Source of the DNA: an uncultured Lachnospira sp.
GTDB lineage: Bacteria > Bacillota > Clostridia > Lachnospirales > Lachnospiraceae
Length of the DNA stretch: 19,601 bases
Assembly (NCBI GenBank): GCA_934358235.1
Contig: CAKRKK010000016.1
Location: forward strand, 1 to 19,601
Direction: 5' to 3'
Shown: positions 8,530 to 13,772 of the stretch, in pieces
Layout of the letters: every line of letters starts with the position of its first letter
Position numbering within the stretch: the first letter of the stretch is position 1
Made by a program: the position numbers and the translations under genes
Notes under the pieces: model-generated
Told to the model about the DNA's origin: nothing
Seen by the model: the letters and a program-made list of their open reading frames with translations, nothing else
The model's database searches: none

Positions 8530-9459
8530 TTACAGACTAAGCTCACCAGTTTCTTTATCATATTCATATACCGCATATGAGAGCACCTCATCTATAGCTA
8601 CACTCTCTGCATTAACCTCCCTTACCATACTGATAAGCTCCTGCTTATTAAACATTGCGAATTGTGGCAGAATTATAACCTCGTGGATTGAAGATGGAAG
8701 TATATATAAGTTACAGCCTGCTCTTTTAGCGAAATCCTTAAGTATATTTTCATAAAGCATGCAGGCAGCCCCATTAATCCGGCAGTCATTAGTAAGCACA
8801 TATAACTGGCAGCCTTCTACATCCTTCTTGTTAAGTCCTATCTCTTCAAGCTTATCATAATCATCATAGCTGTTAATAAGACGGGACATTTCCGTTATGC
8901 CCGCTGGTAGAATACGCGGAGTATTATTAAGTGCTGCCCTGTATATATCATCCTCCTTAACATTCCAGCTACCCATATTGGAATTATAGATAAGTGCTGT
9001 TGTGTTCCCAGCCTCATTCTTCTCAAGAATACAATAAAACACCATAGCCAGATCTAATATCTTCTTATGAGGCACAAGACTTAGCAGCTTCCTGTTAGCA
9101 TTGTAGTTAATAAGCTTGAATACTATCTTATCCTTCATACCCTCAAAGCTCATAAAGCCTGAGGTATCAACTGATATCCTGTCCTTATTATACAGATACA
9201 GCTCCTTAATTCCTCTAAACACACTTTCAAAGGACTTGCCCCTGCAATACTGTTCATAATATCCATTAAGATATATGGTTGGTGATATCGTACTTCCCTT
9301 GCTTAGTATAACAAGTCCATCATATTCACAGCCATTATTCTTTATGACATGTGTAATCTGGACATTTCCACCAACTCCTGCTACCGGCTCTGCCAGCCTT
9401 TTAATTTCTTCAATAAACTCTGGATACCCCATTACTTCAGCACCTGAAACTTTTCCCAT
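8530..9459 (-). CDS. DUF5688-type protein of unknown function
   Basis: A protein of about 309 aa that I recognise as resembling DUF5688 proteins, common in Lachnospiraceae and of unknown role. Visible signatures are 'SPTIYLNGYYEQYCRGKSF' near residues 60-78, a preceding 'KNNGCEYDGLVIL' and 'MVFYCILEKNEAG'. No signal peptide, membrane segment or known catalytic motif is seen, so it is probably soluble and cytosolic. Start choice: AAAGGA at about 9473-9478 is 13 nt before ATG 9459 but 7 nt before an in-frame TTG at 9465, so the TTG start (two residues longer) is a real alternative. It has its own promoter (9661-9689) and a leader of about 190 nt with hairpins and tandem repeats. It sits where lepA would be expected from Bacillus gene order. 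Confidence 0.75.
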   Translation of the reverse strand: MGKVSGAEVMGYPEFIEEIKRLAEPVAGVGGNVQITHVIKNNGCEYDGLVILSKGSTISPTIYLNGYYEQYCRGKSFESVFRGIKELYLYNKDRISVDTSGFMSFEGMKDKIVFKLINYNANRKLLSLVPHKKILDLAMVFYCILEKNEAGNTTALIYNSNMGSWNVKEDDIYRAALNNTPRILPAGITEMSRLINSYDDYDKLEEIGLNKKDVEGCQLYVLTNDCRINGAACMLYENILKDFAKRAGCNLYILPSSIHEVIILPQFAMFNKQELISMVREVNAESVAIDEVLSYAVYEYDKETGELSL

Positions 9460-9505
9460 AAGCAAAATATAATCCTTTCAACCTTTAATAAAATTACAAT
9501 CTTTT

Positions 9506-9547
9506 AAAATATTACAATTAAAATATTACAATTAAAATATTACAATC
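9506..9547. repeat. Three tandem 14-nt repeats in the leader of the DUF5688-type gene
   Basis: AAAATATTACAATT occurs three times head to tail at 9506-9519, 9520-9533 and 9534-9547, the last with a final C. A looser ATTACAAT lies at 9493-9500. In the minus-strand transcript these read as AAUUGUAAUAUUUU units between the promoter and the start codon. They could be slippage-prone AT repeats or protein/RNA binding sites; nothing in the sequence decides. Confidence 0.85.
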
Positions 9548-9548
9548 A

Positions 9549-9572
9549 GATATTCTCTGGCCACAGAATATC
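9549..9572 (-). other. Leader hairpin upstream of the DUF5688-type gene
   Basis: GATATTCT (9549-9556) pairs with AGAATATC (9565-9572) around CTGGCCAC. Two smaller hairpins follow toward the promoter: GGCAG/CTGCC at 9595-9609 and ATAGC/GCTAT at 9636-9650. All three lie between the predicted transcription start near 9654 and the gene, so the 5' leader is structured. It does not match any riboswitch consensus I can recall. Confidence 0.5.
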
Positions 9573-9660
9573 AAAATAAAAATGGAATAACTCCGGCAGG
9601 ATATCTGCCAAGATAACCGCTTGCGATTAATGAATATAGCTATTTGCTATCAGTGAATTT

Positions 9661-9689
9661 ATATTACTACTTATATATAAATTTGTCAA
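9661..9689 (-). promoter_or_regulatory. Sigma-A type promoter for the DUF5688-type gene
   Basis: On the minus strand a perfect TTGACA (9684-9689) is followed after exactly 17 nt by TAATAT (9661-9666), one mismatch from the -10 consensus. The predicted start near 9654 lies about 190 nt before the coding region. This is the best-formed vegetative promoter seen on the minus strand. Confidence 0.75.
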
Positions 9690-9722
9690 TAATATATTTT
9701 TTATTCTAATAATTATATAAAA

Positions 9723-9771
9723 TGTTGTAAAACGACCTATTTATGTTGTAAAAAGCTGGATTTTTGTTGTA
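9723..9771. promoter_or_regulatory. Three direct TGTTGTA repeats spaced exactly 21 bp
   Basis: TGTTGTA occurs at 9723-9729, 9744-9750 and 9765-9771, each 21 bp from the next; the first two extend to ATGTTGTAAAA. A 21-bp period places all copies on one face of the helix. The array is centred about 72, 93 and 114 bp upstream of the predicted start of the minus-strand promoter at 9661-9689, an activator-like position. Direct repeats with a 21-22 bp period are typical of LytTR-family regulators (AgrA, VirR, ComE), but the regulator here is unknown. Confidence 0.55.
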
Positions 9772-9775
9772 TTCT

Positions 9776-9795
9776 GCATAATTAAGCATAATTAA
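9776..9795. repeat. Perfect tandem duplication of a 10-nt unit
   Basis: GCATAATTAA is present twice in succession (9776-9785 and 9786-9795), directly after the TGTTGTA array. No function is evident. Confidence 0.8.
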
Positions 9796-9811
9796 ACCAC
9801 CAATACATATT

Positions 9812-9890
9812 AAAAAAATATATGGTGCTTTGAGCCCGCCGGTACTTAATAGGGGCACCGCACTAATTTCTTAGTACAACCGCCCCTTTT
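9812..9890. terminator. GC-rich structured element downstream of spoIIP, possible bidirectional terminator or RNA
   Basis: In an otherwise AT-rich gap, several pairings compete: GGTGC (9824-9828) with GCACC (9855-9859), AGGGGC (9851-9856) with GCCCCT (9882-9887), GCCC (9834-9837) with GGGC (9853-9856), GTACT (9842-9846) with AGTAC (9873-9877), and ACTAA with TTAGT (9862-9875). On minus, the GGTGC/GCACC helix is followed by ATATA and seven Ts, so it can terminate spoIIP transcription. On plus, the AGGGGC helix is followed by four Ts. A small structured RNA cannot be excluded. Confidence 0.4.
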
Positions 9891-9933
9891 AAGATGCCTT
9901 TTAAGATACGATACTATTAAACAGTTCTTTATC

Positions 9934-9985
9934 GTTGTATAATTATCGTTGTATAATTATTGTTATATAATTATTGTTGTATAAC
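9934..9985. repeat. 14-nt tandem repeat overlapping the spoIIP stop codon
   Basis: The unit GTTGTATAATTATY starts at 9934, 9948 and 9962 (the third with GTTATA), with a partial fourth from 9976 to 9985 that encodes the last residues of SpoIIP; the spoIIP stop is at 9971-9973. The unit resembles a -10 box in each copy, but no plus-strand gene follows. Slipped-strand expansion at the 3' end of the gene is a simple explanation. Confidence 0.85.
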
Positions 9986-11227
9986 TTTCTCCCCTGAAAG
10001 CAGTTTGTTTAGTATATCTGCCAGCGGTTCCATCGCATTTTTCACCTCCTCACAGGTATTCGTCTGGGCTCCCGCTTCTATAAGCATAGAACGTCCTCTT
10101 TCATGAAGGCAATATCTATATGCATTAACATATATACGTCTTAGAAAGCCAGGATAATAAGCTTCTCCTAACAACTGCATCTGAAGGCTCATAGCCAGAT
10201 TATCATCCCTGTACGGATTATTCAGATATGCTATGTCACCATTAACCTTACTATAGCTTAAACCATTAAAGAACATAATCTTTGCCATGCTTTTTCCATC
10301 CACATCAGTCACAAGATGAGTGGTATCTGCAACTCCATCTCTGTGAAGATCAATAACAACCTCGATTGAAGGATTCTCCTCTAATATCCGTGCAATGCCA
10401 TTTTCTGCATAAGTATATGCCTTACTACGGTCCAGCCTGCCATCCACATAGTCATAAACAGATGTATCGTGTATCACATTATAACCATATTTTTCTGTGA
10501 GAAGCTCTGTAAGATAATCACCAACTCCGACTATTGTTGTTGACGTATCATTTTCAACTGTATCTGTAAAGCCCTCCTGCGAATGCGTGTGAAATATTAA
10601 TATCTTAGGACTGCTGTCTGTTTTGTCAATTGCAAGATTCTTATCTATGAATTCAGCAGGTCTTAACATAGTCTCAGTAAGCTCTGTTATAGATGTTATT
10701 GTATAAAAATGGTTATGTACAAAGCCATAATCAGAAAGCTCCAAACGGTTATAAACCTTTCCTGTAACCTCTGTTTTCATAATAGCCTCTGATACTGCAT
10801 TGTTTGTCTTTGGTGCAATATTCCCTGAAGTATTTTGAATATCACGAGCATTTCTTACTTCTTCCTCTGCTTTCTGCGTCTGCTGTTTTTCTGCGGTCTC
10901 TGTCTGTATATCAGAAGCATTATTTGGTATAGCTGCATTATCATAATCACAGGAATTATCTGCAAGCATTATATAATCATCCTTATTTCGTGGAAGCATT
11001 GCACTAACCGGAACAGCGCTTTTTAACATCCCATCAAATATTGTGCTGCCTTCAAGCTTATGCGGTTCATAATAATACTCCATTCCCGGCAGCGTAAACC
11101 TTGTACAACTGCTTATAAACAATTCTTCGGTAAATGCTGCAAGCCCTATATTCTTATCCAGAAATAAAAAAGCACCTAATACCACTCCCACAATCACTAT
11201 ATATAACGGCCTGTACCTGTATTTCAT
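9971..11227 (-). CDS. spoIIP: Stage II sporulation protein P, engulfment amidase/endopeptidase
   Basis: A 418-aa membrane-anchored peptidoglycan hydrolase of the SpoIID-SpoIIP-SpoIIM engulfment complex, acting at the septum between forespore and mother cell. One N-terminal TM helix (about 8-26) is followed by a low-complexity linker rich in Gln, Glu and Asn (about 95-150) and the SpoIIP catalytic domain. Expected motifs are present: 'HTHSQE' (His213, His215, Glu218), 'VIDLHRDG' (Asp293, His295) and 'IEAGAQTNT' (Glu384). GGGGG just before the start is a good ribosome site. It begins 20 bp after gpr and is co-transcribed with it, as in Bacillus. Its last codons lie in a 14-nt tandem repeat. Confidence 0.96.
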   Translation of the reverse strand: MKYRYRPLYIVIVGVVLGAFLFLDKNIGLAAFTEELFISSCTRFTLPGMEYYYEPHKLEGSTIFDGMLKSAVPVSAMLPRNKDDYIMLADNSCDYDNAAIPNNASDIQTETAEKQQTQKAEEEVRNARDIQNTSGNIAPKTNNAVSEAIMKTEVTGKVYNRLELSDYGFVHNHFYTITSITELTETMLRPAEFIDKNLAIDKTDSSPKILIFHTHSQEGFTDTVENDTSTTIVGVGDYLTELLTEKYGYNVIHDTSVYDYVDGRLDRSKAYTYAENGIARILEENPSIEVVIDLHRDGVADTTHLVTDVDGKSMAKIMFFNGLSYSKVNGDIAYLNNPYRDDNLAMSLQMQLLGEAYYPGFLRRIYVNAYRYCLHERGRSMLIEAGAQTNTCEEVKNAMEPLADILNKLLSGEKVIQQ

Positions 11228-11247
11228 GAAAAGTCCCCCTGCAAGCT

Positions 11248-12135
11248 TTATTGTTTCAGGGCATTAACTGCTCCTGATATAACCTCACTTATATTCCAGA
11301 TATCCGTATCTATTGCCTTTGGTGTGACATACATATCACTTATTCCTGCCTTATATATTTCAGAAAAGAAGTCTTGTTTTTCTTGTGCGCTGCATTGCTC
11401 CATAAGAGGACTTACCAGATCAACTGCTATTGTAAATGCATCTATGACCGTTGGAACCCCTATAGCTAACACAGGACAGCCTATATTATCCTCATTAATC
11501 CCTACTCTGTGATTACCTACTCCGGAGCCGGGATTAATCCCCCTGTCAGATAACTGTATAGTTGTATTAAGTCTGGATATATTTCTTGCCGCAAGTGCGT
11601 CTATTACTATAACTGCACTTGGTTTTACCTGCTTTGCTATACCTTTTATTATATCTGCTGTTTCTAAGCCTGTATCTGCCATAACTCCCGGAATAATGGC
11701 ACATATACCACCATTCCCCTCAGCTTTATTAATATGATAATCAACATCAAGTCCCTCAACCACCAGCGGTCCAAGTGAATCCGATGTAATATCCCTGTTG
11801 CCAAGACCTGCTATAAGAAGTGTTCTTTTCTCCCTGCCCTTTGTATTATCATCCAGCAGCTTTTTTATATATTGTGTCAGTATATCTGATGTTTTTTTCT
11901 TATAAACCTCACTTGCACCACTTATATTTCTTGCTTCTATTGTTATATATGAGCCCTGTGGTTTTCCTATTGCCCTTGCTCCCTGCTCATCTGTAATCCT
12001 TATTTCCGTCACCTTTATAGAAGTATCACTATCATTGAATTCCCTTACTATTACACCCTTCAGACTGCCGCTTTTCTTTGAAAGCTTTTCATTCAGCTCT
12101 ACCGCAAGGTCAGTCCTTCCCTCATTATAATCCAT
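11248..12135 (-). CDS. gpr: GPR germination endopeptidase (spore protease)
   Basis: A 295-aa aspartic-type protease that degrades small acid-soluble spore proteins early in germination. It is made in the forespore as a zymogen. The N-terminus 'GRTDLAVEL' (residues 6-14) resembles the autoprocessing region of Bacillus GPR. The core has 'GLGNRDITSDSLGP' and 'VIVIDALAARN'; by alignment with B. megaterium GPR, Asp119 and Asp179 correspond to the catalytic Asp127 and Asp193. The length is a little under that of Bacillus GPR (about 370), mainly at the ends. GAGGA about 8 nt before ATG 12135 supports the start. It heads a gpr-spoIIP pair and is divergent from rpsT, as in Bacillus. Possible sporulation-sigma hexamers lie upstream at 12208-12235. 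Confidence 0.96.
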   Translation of the reverse strand: MDYNEGRTDLAVELNEKLSKKSGSLKGVIVREFNDSDTSIKVTEIRITDEQGARAIGKPQGSYITIEARNISGASEVYKKKTSDILTQYIKKLLDDNTKGREKRTLLIAGLGNRDITSDSLGPLVVEGLDVDYHINKAEGNGGICAIIPGVMADTGLETADIIKGIAKQVKPSAVIVIDALAARNISRLNTTIQLSDRGINPGSGVGNHRVGINEDNIGCPVLAIGVPTVIDAFTIAVDLVSPLMEQCSAQEKQDFFSEIYKAGISDMYVTPKAIDTDIWNISEVISGAVNALKQ

Positions 12136-12207
12136 ACATCAATCCTCATTCATATCACAGCCATAAATATATTTTCCAAGCCTTTATTCTTAACACTTAC
12201 TCTTATA

Positions 12208-12235
12208 TAGTATGCAGAACAGCTCCTATTATTCA
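12208..12235 (-). promoter_or_regulatory. Candidate sporulation sigma-G type promoter of gpr
   Basis: On minus, TGAATA (12230-12235) and CATACTA (12208-12214) match both sigma-G consensus elements as I know them from Bacillus. The spacer is 15 nt rather than the usual 17-18, which weakens the call. It lies 72 bp before the gpr start, and forespore expression is what gpr needs. Confidence 0.4.
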
Positions 12236-12319
12236 CATCTTATATTTACGCTTATATTTGCAGTCATATGTTTTAAAATGCTTATAATGGATATTATGGA
12301 TATTTTTTGTAAATTATTG

Positions 12320-12348
12320 TTGACATATCGGCATTTGTACTATAAGAT
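12320..12348 (+). promoter_or_regulatory. Promoter of rpsT
   Basis: A perfect TTGACA (12320-12325) is followed by TATAAGAT; the -10 is either TATAAG (12341-12346, 15-nt spacer) or TAAGAT (12343-12348, 17-nt spacer). It gives a leader of about 85 nt before rpsT. Together with the gpr promoter it accounts for the 303-bp gap between the two divergent genes. Confidence 0.65.
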
Positions 12349-12363
12349 ATATGAGTATGTTTA

Positions 12364-12392
12364 CATTAGATCGTCCGTGTCCGGCTTTAATG
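12364..12392 (+). promoter_or_regulatory. Hairpin in the rpsT leader
   Basis: CATTAGA (12364-12370) pairs with TTTAATG (12386-12392, one G-U), enclosing CCG-TGTC-CGG (12375-12384). It lies between the promoter and the ribosome site of the S20 gene. Many ribosomal protein leaders are bound by their own product, so an autoregulatory role is possible but not shown. Confidence 0.4.
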
Positions 12393-12438
12393 CGAAACAT
12401 TTAACTATGAATTTTATTAAAATTTGGAGGTGTACGGA

Positions 12439-12702
12439 TTGGCTAACATTAAATCTGCTAAGAAGAGAGTAATTACAAGTCAGGTAAGAGCTGATAGAAA
12501 CAAGGCAATTAAGTCTAGAGTTAAGACTTATGTAAAGAAGGTAGATGCTGCTGTTGCTGCTGGCGACAAGGCTGCTGCTGAAGCTGCTCTTCCTGTTGCA
12601 ATAGCTGAGATTTCTAAGGCTGCTTCTAAGGGTATATTCCACAAGAACACAGCAGCTAGAAAAGTATCTCGTATAACTAAAGCTGTTAACACTTTAGCTT
12701 AA
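12439..12702 (+). CDS. rpsT: 30S ribosomal protein S20
   Basis: An 87-aa, Lys/Ala-rich helical protein that binds 16S rRNA during early 30S assembly. It starts 'MANIKSAKKRVITS' and ends with 'GIFHKNTAARKVSRITKAVN', both classic S20. The start is TTG at 12439: GGAGG at 12426-12430 is 8 nt before it, and an earlier TTG at 12424 overlaps the ribosome site itself. E. coli rpsT also starts with UUG, where it matters for feedback control. The gene is transcribed opposite to its neighbours holA and gpr, as in Bacillus subtilis. Confidence 0.98.
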   Translation: MANIKSAKKRVITSQVRADRNKAIKSRVKTYVKKVDAAVAAGDKAAAEAALPVAIAEISKAASKGIFHKNTAARKVSRITKAVNTLA

Positions 12703-12723
12703 TTATCACAGGATAATATTTTT

Positions 12724-12759
12724 AAGGACAGATGCATACCCTCGCATCTGTCCTTTTTT
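12724..12759 (+). terminator. Intrinsic terminator of rpsT
   Basis: A perfect 12-bp stem, AAGGACAGATGC (12724-12735) with GCATCTGTCCTT (12744-12755), has an 8-nt loop and a T-run at 12754-12759. On the minus strand no clear U-run follows, so it serves rpsT best, although it also lies between rpsT and the convergent holA. Confidence 0.93.
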
Positions 12760-12772
12760 CTTATAATAATTC

Positions 12773-13747
12773 TTATGATGAATACTTTATTATAATCATC
12801 TCAACTCCCAACTTTTCCTGGAGTCTTCCCTGCTTTATGCTTTCATCTGTCATAGCACATTCCTTAAGTATTTCCTTTATGGCAGCCGATGTAAAGTTCT
12901 TGGCCTGTGAAAGATACTTTCCTGCTATAAACGGCTGTATACCCATCTGCGTAGCCACTTCCCTGCTTGTCATCCCGCGTGCTGCATAATCCTTGGCCTG
13001 CAGTATTCCATTAAACTGTCTTATAATAAGATAAAGAATAAGCGTAGGAGCTTCCTTGAGCTCTAAAAGATCATAATACAGATTAAGTGCTTTATCCCGG
13101 TTCTTGCTGGCAAGTGCCTCAATCATTTCAAATATTCTGCTCGTTGTAAGTGTTGAACAGACCGCTTCTACATCCTCTGGCAGAATTGCCGTTCTTCCCT
13201 CGCAATAGCTAATAAGCTTATTCACCTCATTTTTTATAAGCTCCATATTGGCACCTGTTTTCTCCAGAAGAAGATCACACGCAGCTTCTGCCACCTTATA
13301 GTTCTCCTTTGCTAACATTCCCGCAATCCACTTCTTTAACATAGCCGGTGTCTGATAAGCCATCTCGCAGACATAGCCATTACTGCTGACCGCCTTATAT
13401 ACCTTATTTCTCTTATCTATCTTTTTCTCAATAAATATAAGTACAATATAATCTGGCAGGCTCTTAATGTAATCTGCAAGCTTATCATTCGCATTCTTAA
13501 AAAATGAACTGTCACTTACTACAACCATTCTTCTTTCACTAAAGAAGGGCATAGTTTCACACATGGCAATAATATCCTCAGCCTTAGTGCTTTCTCCCTC
13601 ATAATAGCTGTAATTAATCGTATCATCTCCTATAATTGCTGCTTTCAGCCTGTCACGATACTGTCTTTTTAAGTATTCCTCTTCACCATATATAAGATAT
13701 ACCTTCTTATATTCACCTTTTTTAATATGTTCATTTAAAGTTTTCAT
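12773..13747 (-). CDS. holA: DNA polymerase III subunit delta
   Basis: A 324-aa subunit (YqeN in Bacillus) of the clamp loader, which opens the beta sliding clamp and places it on primed DNA. The N-terminus 'KKVYLIYGEEEYLKRQY' (about 14-30) is the delta signature. The AAA+ domain lacks a usable Walker A motif, as is normal for delta. The central 'WIAGMLAKENYKVAEAA' and 'NEVNKLISYCEG' and the C-terminal collar helices also fit. The length matches the family. It follows comEC by 25 bp, the last gene of the apparent comEA-to-holA operon, and converges on rpsT. No good ribosome site is visible before the ATG, so translation may depend on coupling to comEC. Confidence 0.95.
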   Translation of the reverse strand: MKTLNEHIKKGEYKKVYLIYGEEEYLKRQYRDRLKAAIIGDDTINYSYYEGESTKAEDIIAMCETMPFFSERRMVVVSDSSFFKNANDKLADYIKSLPDYIVLIFIEKKIDKRNKVYKAVSSNGYVCEMAYQTPAMLKKWIAGMLAKENYKVAEAACDLLLEKTGANMELIKNEVNKLISYCEGRTAILPEDVEAVCSTLTTSRIFEMIEALASKNRDKALNLYYDLLELKEAPTLILYLIIRQFNGILQAKDYAARGMTSREVATQMGIQPFIAGKYLSQAKNFTSAAIKEILKECAMTDESIKQGRLQEKLGVEMIIIKYSS

Positions 13748-13772
13748 AATCAGTATTGTAGCATTTCACAGG

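Noticed and set aside
9549..9655. Known riboswitch (c-di-GMP, purine, T-box or SAM) before the DUF5688-type gene
   Set aside because: The leader has hairpins, but none of the conserved cores of those classes could be found by eye.
9506..9985. CRISPR array
   Set aside because: The repeats are 7-14 nt, either tandem without spacers or with non-unique AT-rich spacing, and no cas gene is present.
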